From NCBI RefSeq assembly GCF_041146395.1, contig NC_091002.1:9356501-9420500 (forward strand): a stretch of DNA of 64,000 bases, in the 5' to 3' direction. The translations under genes and the position numbers were made by a program. Shown one piece after another: positions 36,701 to 44,504 of the stretch. The stretch's first letter is position 1, and each line of letters opens with the position of its first letter. The notes under the pieces are model-generated. The model worked only from the letters and a program-made list of their open reading frames with translations. It did not search any database and was not told where the DNA came from. This DNA is from Eulemur rufifrons. Its lineage: Eukaryota > Chordata > Mammalia > Primates > Lemuridae.

Positions 36701-39700
36701 CCCGGGGCCCTGTAGCCATCACCTGGGAGCTGGTCACAGGTACAAATCCTTAGCCCCACGCAGACCTGCTGAGTTAGAACCGCCTCATAAGAAGTCCCCA
36801 GAAGATTTGTGCCCACGCTAGCGTCTGAGAAGCTCTGCTCTGACACGCTCTCTCCACTCTGAATTTGACCTGGAGTCACGTTGTAGAGAGGCCTGCCCAG
36901 TGTAAATTGGCAGACAGCCTCTGAGTGCTCCCGTGACCTGCCCAAGGCCCCAGCAGGAGGCAGCAGGAAGGGCTCAGACCTGTTTGACACCACGCCCAGA
37001 GTTCATCTCATCACGGGGCTTGCTCCCACGGCAGCCCGGCACCTTCTCACCCAGGGTGGCTGCCCAACTTCCAGCTGAGACCCTCACAGCCTCAGAGCCC
37101 AGCAGGGCATCCTGTGCCTGTTTTATGGCCAGCAGGCAGGCAGAGCTGAGGAGGTGAGGGGAGCCCTGCCACAGGACGGATAGCACCCACGGTGAAGCTA
37201 GGTGGCCGGTGAGATCAGCCATGTGTCCATCTCTTCCGGGGCCGACAGACGGCACGAGGCCGGCAGGTCATCATGGAGCCCATGTGCAGTGTCCTCAGGT
37301 GTCTCTGACACACAGAAGGTGCTCAAAAGTGGCCACCAAGGCCCCCGTAATCTACCTCTCCCCACTGGCTGTGCCAACTCTGGCGAGCTCCTTCTGCCCC
37401 AGAGCCTTTCTCTGGTTTCTCCCTGCCTGGGTCGCTGTCCCTTCTGCCCACCCATGCTGCGGGTCTCAGCCTGCGTTTCTCACTCTCTCACTGAGCACCT
37501 CCCTTCCTGTGAAGCCCGAGCCTCCCTCTAACTCTGCCCGAGCTGTTCAGTGCTTGCGGCCCTCCTTTGGGCAGGGGCCGAATATCGGTTCACACTTGTA
37601 TACAGCCAGCCTAACCCAGAGCACAGAGCTGAGGAAGTGCCAAGCTCTGGACAATGGACAGAAGGCCACATCCTTGAGCTGGTGGGGCACACTGGGGTCT
37701 AACTGGCACCAGGTTGTCCCCCCAGCTCAAGGGAGGAAACAGACCTTTTTGTCTTTGTGGCTTTGTCCCTCAAGTAGATGTTTTCTCTTTGACCTAAAGT
37801 GGAGTTCCTCAACCTCAAGTGGCCTCAGGACCCCCCCTCAAGGCTTGTGAACAAGCAGAAGTCTGGGCCCACCCCAGTCTGATTGAACATTTGCATTTCA
37901 ATCAGGGTCCCAGGACCACACTCTGACGGAGGGACGTGTGTACATGTGTCCACAGGCACATGTACTTGTGTGTACATTCCAGAGGGTCTTCTTCCTTTTG
38001 GGCTGGGTAACTACACATACTTGCCAGCCCTGTGGCATATCTGGCCACAGCCTCACTGGCTGGCAGCCTGAGGTCACAGTTAAAAACCCAAGGTCTAGAG
38101 TTCGGCCCCTGTCCTACTCACCAACCATAGACAATACACATGTTACTTAATCCAGATCTGTTTCCTAATCCATGGGTGGGTATATGATCCCAGATTCTGG
38201 GTGTGACTGTAAGAATTAGGGGCCATTTGAGACTTTCCTGTTGTGGGTTCAGATTGTGTTGCCAGGGGCAATGCAATAAGCCTTTGCTCACAGCCACCTG
38301 GTCGATGCTCAGGTGGCTGATGCTCAGGTGAATGGAGCACCTAGAGAAAGCACAGTGTGGGGTCTGGGAGGGACAGTGGCCCAAAAATGCCGTGTACATG
38401 TTGGTTCTTAGCACATATTTATGGTTCCTGCCATTGCATCAATTGCAGGAATAAAAAGAAGGAAGAGTGGGAGGGAGGAAAGGAGAGAAGGTAAGAGAAG
38501 GAAGGAAGGGAAGGAAGAGAGAGAAGAAGAAAAGGAAATTAAAAAGAAAAAAACCTTCTGTCCAAAGAACTGGGCAGTGGGACAAGAAAATTCCAAGAAC
38601 AGTTGGGCAAGGGCCCAGTACAATATAGGGTGTAGCTCAAACCCCGCCTCCTATTTAAGCTTTTCCAAATTTCCCAGCACACAATGACCAATGACCTCTT
38701 GTTCCACCTCTCAGTGGCCCACACCATTTACTTCCCTATTCTGCCCGGGCCCACTCTGGGACACAGTGCTAACTATGCCCCCATCTGGGCCACAAGGTTG
38801 CTGAGGGCAAGAACCATGTGCCCGAGATTCCTTTATCATGCCGTCCCCCAGCAGCTACAAAGACCTTAAGCAAGTTACCCCAGTGTGGATTTGTTCATTT
38901 GCTGACTTATGGTCCAGCTCTTCGTTAGAATGCAAGCATTTTTTGGATTACTTGTATATGAGTTGGAATCTTTATTTCCATCTGTGCAATGGAACCACCA
39001 ACCCCTCCAGACTGGTGCCGGGAGAATGGGATGAGCCGTTGGGAGCAGAGTGCGGCTCAGCCAGGGTGCTCCATCCTGCTCCCTGGAGTCCAGGTGTGTG
39101 CCCAGGGCCCAACACAGCCTGCAGGCGGTTAGCTAATGCCTGTGGGTGGGTCATGGGTTTTTGGTTTTGTTTAAAAAAAAAAAAAAAAACAGAACTCTCA
39201 GAGCATTTGCGTTTCCATTATAAAGATGACACACACTAATGTAGGAATTTTCAAGAACTCTTCTTGGCCATCCCTTACCCTCACACACCCCAACTTTAAG
39301 TGAAGCCAGCATACAGAAATCCAATTTTAATCAAAATAAACTAGGGAGTTAATATTCACAAAAGGGTTTTCTTTAAATAGTAATCCTCCCTGGTACATTT
39401 TAAGATATTACATCAGTCACAAAAATTGTCTTTGCCAACTTTCCAGAGCACCTGCTATTTAAAGTAAGTCATGCCTCTGACAACTGCGGAGAATCCAGAC
39501 ACTGCTCTGGGGAACCCTCCTCTCCAGATTAGGGGTCACACCATCATTTAGATTTCCCTGAAACACTGTAGAAAAGCTACTTTAATCGCTGAGAGAAAAT
39601 GAGCGAAGGCGTGCAGTAACTTGCCACATCAGGGTCCCTGCTGTCTGAGTTATTGCAGGCATGTCACGGAGAGCAGAGAGCAGCAGTAACATGGTTCTAT

Positions 39701-42700
39701 CCCTGCAATTAATGTTCTGAAAGCATCCAAGAAATCTCTCAGTGCTCAATGCTTGGTTCAAAATAGTTTTTTACATTCTTGCTTGAGTAAGACTACACAC
39801 ACTTAAAAAAATCACTCAAAATTTGGGGCTTAGAAAATAGAGCTTAGTTGTGAGTTTTGAAAGCAACGCGTGTCATTATCCTCCGGTTCTGCATTTGCAA
39901 CTTCCTGACAGCTTGAGTTTCTATGCCACAGAGCAAAAACATCCATTGGGCCCGACAAAGAGAGCCAAATTTCAAAGGTGGGCAAGAATCTCTCCTAGAA
40001 CTTGGCTTTCCAAAGAACCTTCTGCATAGCAGTTGTACACAAACGCAAGAGAGGCAAGTCACCTGAGGGAGTGGAGACTCTATCTGCCCTGTCCAGTGGG
40101 CCCCTGACACTATAACCCCACCTGGCGATCAGAGCTCCGGAACTGGCAGGATCCTGTGATGCTCTGAGAGCCTTCTTGGCCACCTGCACACCTTCCTAAG
40201 CCCACTCCCCACCCATCCCAGGCTGATCAGATGCAAATCCATGTGGTCCATGTCAGATGAAGCATAGCTCTCTTAGCAGCACTGCTGAAGGTCAAGTTCA
40301 AAGTCACAGCCTCCGCACATGCTTCATTAATAAATAACAAATGGCCAGTAATTGGGAGTGCTGAGTGCTTTATAGTGTTTTCTCTTTTAATTCTAATGAC
40401 AGCTGTGGAATGGGCGTGCCCCTATTCCCATTGATAAGAAAACAGGTTCAGTCAGGTAACCTTCCCCAGGGCAGAGGAAGCCTAATAGTTTCTTGCTGGT
40501 CCCTTGGACCTCTGGTTGCAGGACATTCCCTGGGCCCAGCCATCATGCTGTGAGAAGCCCTGTGAGGAGCTTTGGGCCACAGTTCCAGTTGAGCCAAGCC
40601 TGCAAATTGTCCCAACCCAGGCCACAGACTTGGGAGAGAGAAGTGGACAGATGACTCCTAGCTCAGACATCAGGGAGAAGAAGTAAATAAAATGTACAGG
40701 AGGCCGCTGGTGTGGACTGAGCTCCTGCACCAGGCTCCCCTGACCAAACCCAAAGGATGTGCTGAAGGCCCGTCCCACCAAGCCACAACTAAGTTGTTTA
40801 TCTGACCTTCCGAGAGCTCAGGAGAGCAAGACCATAGCCAAACCCTCAAACATGCCAGTTTAGCTGGCGTGCTAAGGCAGTTCCTTCTGCTTTAACCTTT
40901 ACAAGGTAAGTGACTTTGAAACAACCAATCTGCTTTTTGTTCTCTGTGCCTGTCTTCTTCAGTCCTTTTCCATTTATAAAACCAACCTCCTCTGCTCAGC
41001 CCATTAAACACTCACCCTGTTTTATGGAATGAGGTGTTGCCGGATTACAGAATTAATTGCACATAACATCAATTAAGATCTTTAAACCAGAGTCATCTCC
41101 ATCAGGCCCTGTCCAAAGTCCTGACCCAGGAAGCCCGTGAGTGTGCTAAAATGACTGAGTGTGCTAAAATGACTGCTATCCCGCACCACCGAGCTTGGGG
41201 TACGACTAGAACAGCATTTAGTTACACACTCTCTTTGTTTTACAGATGAGGAAGCAAGAAATCAAACCAAGTTGTGATTCTAAAGACACACCTGGAGCCA
41301 CTAAACCGTACTGCACCACCCACACACCACTGTTTGTTTGCTGTTTGTTTGTTTGTTTGTTTGTTTAATAGAGCCATCTCCAGCACACTAATCCAGATTT
41401 TGCCTGTTTTAGAAGTGCCTTCATCTGCCCTGATTTGTGGTATGCAGGTCAGTGGTACTGAAACCTGAGTGTGCACCTGGAGCACCTGGCGGGCTTGTTG
41501 AACATGAGTGGGCCCCACCCCCAGGGCTTCTGATTCCAGATGTCTAGGACAAGCCCCACAACTGGTTTCTAAAAAGTTTCCAGGTAATGATGATGATGCT
41601 GGTCTGCAGAATACACCTCAAGGGCCGCTGATATATGTTAAGTTTGCTCCAGGTGGGAACACGAAAAGTATGTATAGGACGGAATGCAGGATGGAATGCG
41701 GTTAATGGAAAACTTAGGCTTGTAAAACAATAGCCACAGGAGTCTGGAGAGTCCCCGGAGGAGGTAAAATCTAACAGACAGCTGCAGATGCTGGCATTCC
41801 TATCCCCTCTGATAAGGACGGAACTACCCCCTCCCTTATCTCTGCAGGATGAGGCAGATGTGGGGCTCCCAGAAATTGGTTGTTTAAAACTTTTATTGCA
41901 GTGGCTGTTCTGGCCCAAGTACTCACAGTACTCACCCCCTACACAAAGGAAACCTCGATAAAACCCAAGGCTTTCCCCTCCCTCAGGGTGGATGTTTTTG
42001 GTCTCCACCCGTCTGCACCCAGATGCTCAAATAAACAGCATTTTGCCACACCTGAGGCTTTGTTTGTCTTCCTCTCCAGTCCAGACCTAACAGCATAGAT
42101 ATTCCTGAAGGGGTAATGGGAGTTTTCAAGAGTGATGCTCCTTTGGAACAAGCCACTGACTTTATCACACACCACAGACAGATCAGGCCAAAACACCCCC
42201 ATCCATCCCATAACTTTGTCAGGGGCTCCCAGGCAGTTGTGGCCTGGTCTGGCCCTTTTGCATACCGTCACCTCTGTGGTTTGCAGACACTGGCGAAGGG
42301 CAGAGACAGTGCTGACAGACGGGGGCTGGGGGGCATGCACATTCAAGGTGAGAAAGCTGCTGAAAGCTGCTTTTCTACAAGTCCGTTTTCGGAAGCTCAT
42401 TTTCTGGCCAAGATAGCCATAAGTCCGAATCTTCAGGAGCAGTGAGTGAAGGGAAAGGAGGCAGAAGAACTGCTTGCTGAGCACACCCCAACCCTGACCT
42501 CCTGAGGCCCACAAGAGCCTTGCTGTGTGCCCCGGGAGGCCCGCCCCACTGTCTTATCTGAGAGTGAGGCTGCAATTCTGCACCAGCCAGCTATGGCCTT
42601 GACCTCTCCCAAAGGAGCTGCACACTTTCTGTCTCTGTCCTTTAGCAAGCTGCGCTAGTCCCCTTCAAGGGCACATTCCACCAACTCTGCAGATGAAGGG

Positions 42701-44504
42701 TTTGGGGTTTTTCTTCCAACTAGTTCAAGGACACTTGCTGCTGACTCAATTTTAAAGAAAACACATCTAGTAAGTGACTCATTTTAATTAAACCAGCAAA
42801 GTGATATACAGTACAAAAAAAAAAAATTTTGGTCCAAAGTTCCTTTAAGTTCCTTTGTTTGAAAAACAACTGCAAGATACTACCTATAATTTTATGGCAT
42901 TTCTGAAGGTAACAAACTAAAATTGCTAATGCTTATTGATCACTAATTAGTGCTGGGCCGGCTCCATGCCTTCCAGCACTGTCCTCACAGCCAGCCTAAC
43001 AGCGGAGAGTAATTGCTCCAGTTTAAAAATGAGGAGACTGAGGCTCAGAGAGGGGAGAACCCGGGACAATGGGCAGGGTGTCACAGAGAGGCCACCTCCA
43101 AGCTCCAACCTTGGGAAGGGGCATAATGTTGCATGAAGACCTTCAGGTTCTTTTTTTAAACAACCTCCAAACTACCCCGAACCGGTTGTGAACTCCCAGA
43201 CCACAGCCCCTCGGTCCGCCCAGGCTGCTAGGCCCCTCCCAGGGCCCACCCCAAGCGTGGCCGCTGCCTGCAGTTCCCGGGCCTTCCCCCCAGCCGCCTA
43301 GTCAGCACTTTACTTAGATTGGGGCCAGGGCTCAGTGTAAGTCCCCCAACCCCAAATCTTAACTGAACAGCAGCGGATTCAGGCTCAGCAGATTCCGGAC
43401 GGTTGGCCGGCTGCTGGGGCTGGTTTCCTGGCGTCTCAAGCCCCACCAGTCTAAAGCCGGCCGTGCGTCTCTGGGGCAGTTCCCTGAGGCTGAGAACAGG
43501 AGGCCTGCTGTTACTTCCTTCCCGTGCACAAGCCCCAACAGCAAGGAGGTCACGGATTCCAGCTGCTGGGCCGGATTTTCTCCTCCCCAAGCCACCCCCC
43601 ATAACTCCTTTTGTTTACGTGGGTTTGTCCCCAGACGGATCTCCGGGCAGAGCAGCTGGCAGTGACAATCGCCACAGGCTTTCGGTTTTTCCCTCCAGCC
43701 CCGGGTACGAGAATGGGAAAGTCCCGACTCCTGGGCTCTCGGGTGTCGCCCGCTAGTCCCCGCAGGCGGGCGCCCCGCGGCGCTGTGCACCCCAGTAATT
43801 AAACTTTGGAGACAGCGGACCGAGGGCGGCGCTGGGCAAGGCCAGCAGCTGGGCATCTCAAACTGCGGCCCAAGCTGGGAACGTGCATTCGGGGCGCCAG
43901 AGTGCGGCAGGCCGGGGGCTGGAGCCTCTGGGGTCCGGTGGGAGTGTGTCGGGAGTGACTTGGAGCCACGGTTTAGAGTGAGTGGAGCAGAATACTGCAG
44001 GAGGGGGTCCTGTAGGGCTCTGCCACGACGCTGCTGTGATCAGCCTGGCCCGGGACGGCTGCCGCTGGCGGGAGACTCTTTGAGTCCCCTCATTTGAGTC
44101 CCCTAAGGACGCGTGAGTTGGGGGCGTCCTGGATGCCCCGAAGCCCACTCACCAGACACGTTTAACTGGCCTCCCAGGAACCAGCCGATCTTGGCATTGC
44201 TGAAGTCGCAGTCCCAGACGGTGTGGAAGGGGGTGTCCCACACGAGTGTGTCCCGCGCCAGGGGCCCCCAGAAGGCGGCCGGCTCCCGGGCTGCCTGCGC
44301 GCTCAGCGCGGGGTACAAGCCAGGCTGCGCGGCGGCGGCGGCGGCCGCGGCGGCGGCGGGGGCGCTGCCCGAGAGCCCGGAGGCCCCCCGGCGAGGCGCG
44401 CCCATCCCACGCAGCGGCTGCAGCGGCTGCACCGGCTGCCCCGAGCGCCCGCGTAGGCTGCCCAGCAGCCGCCCGACGCTGCGGCCCAGACTCCGCGCCG
44501 CCAT
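727..44504 (-). CDS. ACSS1: ACSS1, mitochondrial acetyl-CoA synthetase (exons 1-12; 3' end outside window)
   Basis: Acetate-CoA ligase (AMP-forming) of the mitochondrial matrix; it converts acetate, ATP and CoA to acetyl-CoA, AMP and PPi. Coding exons, 5' to 3': 44504-44153, 34264-34168, 18871-18672, 10995-10820, 10427-10275, 9296-9149, 7864-7727, 3540-3448, 2351-2239, 1909-1783, 1068-941, 790-727. Each junction is GT-AG and the phases chain without a frameshift or internal stop, giving 596 codons plus one base. The ANL-superfamily motifs are in order: [11 protein letters not shown] at residues 299-309, TWWQTETGG at 448-456, and FTGD...GRIDD...GHR at 536-565 with D539, R554, hinge D556 and R565. 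An Arg-rich, acid-free N-terminus fits a mitochondrial presequence, which separates it from cytosolic ACSS2. The family is about 690 residues long, so roughly 95-100 C-terminal residues are missing to the left of position 1, not lost from the gene. Confidence 0.97.
941..1068 (-). CDS. ACSS1: ACSS1 exon 11 (adenylation/hinge motifs)
   Basis: 128 bp encoding residues 533-575. It reads [43 protein letters not shown]539 binds the ATP ribose; R554 and D556 mark the hinge about which the C-terminal domain rotates between adenylation and thioesterification; R565 lies in the GHR motif. All four positions keep the same spacing as in bacterial Acs, so the enzyme core appears intact. Acceptor ggggcag|GC, donor ATG|GTGAGC. 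Confidence 0.97.
1069..1782 (-). other. ACSS1 intron 10
   Basis: 714-bp intron bounded by GT-AG. Unique-looking sequence; I see no repeat or additional exon. Confidence 0.85.
1783..1909 (-). CDS. ACSS1: ACSS1 exon 10
   Basis: 127 bp encoding residues 491-533: [58 protein letters not shown] is characteristic of acetyl-CoA synthetases. Acceptor ttctgtag|GGA, donor G|GTGAGC. Confidence 0.97.
1910..2238 (-). other. ACSS1 intron 9
   Basis: 329-bp GT-AG intron. It contains a strong CTCF-like core at 2208-2222, close to the donor of exon 9, and nothing else recognisable. Confidence 0.85.
2208..2222 (-). promoter_or_regulatory. CTCF-like motif (intron 9)
   Basis: The minus strand reads TCACAGGGGGCGCTC, with the same CAGGGGGCGC core as the intron 1 site. 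Motif match only. Confidence 0.45.
2239..2351 (-). CDS. ACSS1: ACSS1 exon 9
   Basis: 113 bp encoding residues 453-490: [20 protein letters not shown] then [18 protein letters not shown]. It completes the TWWQTETGG motif across the intron and ends in phase 0. Acceptor ccccacag|AA, donor AAG|GTGAGT. Confidence 0.97.
2352..3447 (-). other. ACSS1 intron 8
   Basis: 1,096-bp intron. The stretch near 3190-3300 resembles an antisense MIR core (gaggaaactgaggctcacgg); the remainder is unremarkable. Confidence 0.8.
3448..3540 (-). CDS. ACSS1: ACSS1 exon 8 (acetate-pocket tryptophans)
   Basis: 93 bp encoding residues 422-453: [32 protein letters not shown]. By alignment to bacterial Acs, W450 corresponds to the tryptophan that limits the pocket to acetate, and the Thr and Glu that follow contact the acetyl-adenylate; that mapping comes from family knowledge. 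Acceptor gtgtcag|TG, donor G|GTGAGA. Confidence 0.97.
3610..4410 (+). mobile_element. Decayed L1M-type 3' end
   Basis: Matches the generic old-L1 3' end: accaaaaatcaaaaagtgg, gatgctcatggctgccctgt, a tgaatcacggtgtgctcatg-like tract, then tggtggtggcattgtatgta. Heavily mutated and without usable ORFs. Confidence 0.65.
4467..4491 (+). repeat. Interrupted CA microsatellite
   Basis: CA units interrupted once by a G (acacacacagacacacacac). Confidence 0.7.
5987..6292 (+). mobile_element. Solitary ERVL-MaLR LTR (MST/MLT1-like)
   Basis: Opens with tgctgtggtttggatg, contains gccatgggatgatgcagcaa and ccagatgccagcaccttgat, and ends gcacaaaacagactaagaca: the standard order in MaLR LTRs. No internal coding sequence is attached. 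Confidence 0.8.
6440..6625 (+). repeat. MIR
   Basis: tgagtgatctgggtaaatcc, ctgtgcctcagtttcctcct and gatacaggcatttagtaaat give the MIR core and 3' end. Confidence 0.7.
7330..7530 (+). repeat. Possible old L1/LINE fragment
   Basis: Contains ggaggaatgattagtaagtt and cccatacagcaactgaaaaa, resembling the aligned stretch of old L1 3' ends. Short and diverged. Confidence 0.4.
7727..7864 (-). CDS. ACSS1: ACSS1 exon 7
   Basis: 138 bp encoding residues 376-422: [55 protein letters not shown] contributes to the adenylate and acyl pocket in this family. Acceptor ttttgtag|GT, donor G|GTGAGT. Confidence 0.97.
7865..9148 (-). other. ACSS1 intron 6
   Basis: 1,284-bp intron. Around 8578-8720 it matches an L2 3' end in reverse; the rest shows no recognisable element. 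Confidence 0.8.
8578..8720 (-). repeat. L2 3' end
   Basis: aacaaatatttggggacact and gctcctgtcctcagagtgat are the complement of the L2 terminal region. Confidence 0.45.
9149..9296 (-). CDS. ACSS1: ACSS1 exon 6
   Basis: 148 bp encoding residues 327-376: [50 protein letters not shown]. The [11 protein letters not shown] and YGPL..GAT elements are hallmarks of acetyl-CoA synthetases. Acceptor tctgcag|CTT, donor G|GTGAGG. Confidence 0.97.
9297..10274 (-). other. ACSS1 intron 5
   Basis: 978-bp intron with two long A-runs (near 9672-9689 and 10041-10060). Neither has an attached SINE body that I can recognise, so they are treated as simple A-tracts. Confidence 0.8.
10275..10427 (-). CDS. ACSS1: ACSS1 exon 5 (ATP-binding Ser/Thr/Gly loop)
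   Basis: 153 bp (51 codons, phase 0 at both ends) for residues 276-326. It carries the signature loop [11 protein letters not shown] at 299-309, which grips the ATP phosphates in this family, followed by [17 protein letters not shown]. The flanking [10 protein letters not shown] is also typical of the ACSS1 branch. Acceptor cttccag|GAA, donor AAG|GTGCGG. Confidence 0.97.
10428..10819 (-). other. ACSS1 intron 4
   Basis: 392-bp intron between in-frame exons 4 and 5. Nothing notable is visible. Confidence 0.85.
10820..10995 (-). CDS. ACSS1: ACSS1 exon 4
   Basis: 176 bp encoding residues 217-275: [37 protein letters not shown], then [21 protein letters not shown]. Acceptor ctatcag|CC, donor CAG|GTGGGT, ending in phase 0. 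It is separated from exon 5 by only 392 bp. Confidence 0.96.
12808..13381 (-). mobile_element. Solitary MaLR LTR, MLT1-like
   Basis: Read on the minus strand it begins near gggcagataatgaccccctc and includes ggacatccaggtgggcccca, ending at the gagcaacagaaaac-like terminus. This order matches MLT1-type LTRs. No internal retroviral genes are seen. Confidence 0.65.
13570..14078 (+). mobile_element. Solitary MaLR LTR, MLT1-like
   Basis: Contains tgctgtgaggaagcccaagt, ctgccccacagaatcatgaa and a 3' end with gcactaagttttggagtagt and ttgttacacagcaacagata, characteristic of MLT1-type LTRs. The left boundary is uncertain. Confidence 0.65.
14445..14577 (+). repeat. MIR, left half
   Basis: MIR core with gcgttcaaatcctggctctc and ctcagtttcctcatctttaa. 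It ends abruptly where the L1 begins and continues at 17713. Confidence 0.8.
14661..15006 (+). mobile_element. Strepsirrhine-type Alu SINE 1
   Basis: Dimeric 7SL-derived SINE starting ggccaggcgcggtggctcac, with the enlarged middle segment and a CAA-rich tail. It is flanked by a perfect 14-bp target-site duplication (14647-14660 and 15007-15020), so the ends are exact. It lies inside an L1 in ACSS1 intron 3, opposite to the direction of the gene. Confidence 0.95.
15031..15367 (+). mobile_element. Strepsirrhine-type Alu SINE 2
   Basis: Full dimeric Alu starting at the a/ggccgggcgcgg junction and ending in an A-run. The duplication gaaatgcttc occurs at 15020-15029 and 15368-15377. It shares diagnostic variants (cttaagccgag, gcactcactctagcctgg) with the element at 50974. 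Confidence 0.95.
17713..17835 (+). repeat. MIR, right half
   Basis: Continues the MIR core after the L1: atgaggactaaggcaaatta, then agtacctagaacagtgccta and gcacacggtagatgtta, the usual MIR 3' portion. Confidence 0.8.
18672..18871 (-). CDS. ACSS1: ACSS1 exon 3
   Basis: 200 bp encoding residues 150-217, from [17 protein letters not shown] through GDRVAIYMP, a run of small hydrophobic residues and [20 protein letters not shown] to GRIND. This is the classic early AMP-binding-domain segment of acetyl-CoA synthetases. Acceptor tactgcag|G, donor G|GTGAGT. Confidence 0.96.
22690..22830 (+). repeat. L2 3' end
   Basis: ctagagtgcaaggtctactt, tgccttcccagcatctaaac and actaagtatttgttgagcta match the conserved L2 terminus. 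Confidence 0.6.
24755..24880 (-). repeat. MIR
   Basis: The complement of the core is seen as cagatgaggaaacccgaggc, cagagaggttaagccacttt and aggattcaaacccaggcct. Confidence 0.7.
27685..27860 (+). repeat. MER5A-like hAT element
   Basis: Contains caggttcccggggcccacgc and tcctgactcagcagggccc, then a terminal agtcactgcttta-like end. Confidence 0.55.
31185..31265 (-). repeat. MIR fragment
   Basis: cttacagacaaggacgctga followed by ggcccagagtgacaggcct resembles the antisense MIR core. Confidence 0.5.
32180..32300 (-). repeat. MIR fragment
   Basis: ataatcacccccattgtaca, gctaggaaaatcatgccctg and aaggtcaccagccaggagga follow the antisense MIR core. Confidence 0.55.
34168..34264 (-). CDS. ACSS1: ACSS1 exon 2
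   Basis: 97 bp encoding residues 118 (split Val) to 150 (split Arg): [20 protein letters not shown] and following, ending ITYR. The acceptor is tgtacag|TC and the donor AG|GTACTG. The segment belongs to the N-terminal acetyl-CoA synthetase extension and the start of the AMP-binding domain. It is isolated between introns of 9.9 and 15.3 kb. Confidence 0.96.
34515..34640 (+). repeat. MER5A-like hAT element, partial
   Basis: ccagtggtcccaaccctggc, tacattggcctcccctgggc and gctcctggatggttctgatg follow the MER5A order. Confidence 0.55.
35956..35970 (-). promoter_or_regulatory. CTCF-like motif (intron 1)
   Basis: The minus strand reads CCACAGGGGGCGCTG, containing the core CAGGGGGCGC of the CTCF consensus. 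Motif match only. Confidence 0.5.
35985..36100 (-). repeat. MIR
   Basis: ggcccagagaggttaagcag, cctgcccaaggccacacagt and gctggattcaacgcaggca give a clear antisense MIR core. Confidence 0.7.
36358..36412 (+). repeat. Imperfect GT-rich microsatellite
   Basis: Mixed TG, TATG and CACG units (tgtgtgtgcacacgtgtgtg and neighbours), interrupted throughout. Confidence 0.65.
36690..36850 (+). repeat. MER5A-like hAT element, partial
   Basis: gccatcacctgggagctggt, gcagacctgctgagttagaa and gtctgagaagctctgctct resemble MER5A. Confidence 0.5.
37795..37925 (+). repeat. MER5A-related fragment
   Basis: aagtggagttcctcaacctc with gggcccaccccagtctgatt and gcatttcaatcagggtccca. Diverged. Confidence 0.4.
38433..38558 (+). 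repeat. Polypurine (GA-rich) low-complexity tract
   Basis: About 125 bp of almost pure A/G on the plus strand (ggaagagtgggagggaggaa, ggaaggaagggaaggaagag and similar units). The ORFs through it consist only of Arg, Lys, Glu and Gly and are artefacts. Confidence 0.85.
40340..40500 (-). repeat. MIR
   Basis: gagtgctttatagtgttttc, cccctattcccattgataag and gtcaggtaaccttccccagg match antisense MIR. Confidence 0.55.
40790..41060 (+). repeat. Possible LTR remnant
   Basis: Contains ccatttataaaaccaacctc followed by gctcagcccattaaacactc, resembling a retroviral promoter and leader. Family not recognised and boundaries loose. Confidence 0.35.
41139..41174 (+). repeat. Perfect 18-bp tandem duplication
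   Basis: gagtgtgctaaaatgact occurs twice back to back (41139-41156 and 41157-41174) with no mismatch. Confidence 0.95.
41335..41367 (+). repeat. GTTT tetranucleotide microsatellite
   Basis: About eight TTTG/GTTT units with one interruption near the left end. Confidence 0.8.
41455..41650 (+). repeat. MER5A-like hAT element
   Basis: gcacctggagcacctggcgg, gggccccacccccagggctt, ctgattccagatgtctagga and ggtaatgatgatgatgctgg follow the MER5A order. Confidence 0.6.
41700..42100 (+). mobile_element. LTR-like segment with embedded poly(A) signal
   Basis: Shows cctcgataaaacccaaggct followed by gatgctcaaataaacagcat and a terminal tctccagtccagacctaaca, the layout of a retroviral R/U5 end. The family was not identified and no coding sequence is attached. 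Confidence 0.5.
42925..43080 (-). repeat. MIR
   Basis: agtgctgggccggctccatg, taattgctccagtttaaaaa and atgaggagactgaggctcag match antisense MIR. Confidence 0.65.

Larger units (their letters stand above)
34265..44152 (-). other. ACSS1 intron 1
   Basis: 9.9-kb first intron. It contains MER5A-like pieces (34515-34640, 36690-36850, 37795-37925, 41455-41650), MIRs, a polypurine tract (38433-38558), a TTTG/GTTT microsatellite (41335-41367) and an LTR-like segment (41700-42100). It runs into the CpG island near 43.7 kb. The CTCF-like core at 35956-35970 is its clearest regulatory candidate. Confidence 0.8.

Noticed and set aside
37209..37850. 213-codon plus-strand ORF in intron 1
   Set aside because: No recognised domain; overlaps a MER5A-related fragment at its end; intronic without splice or promoter context.
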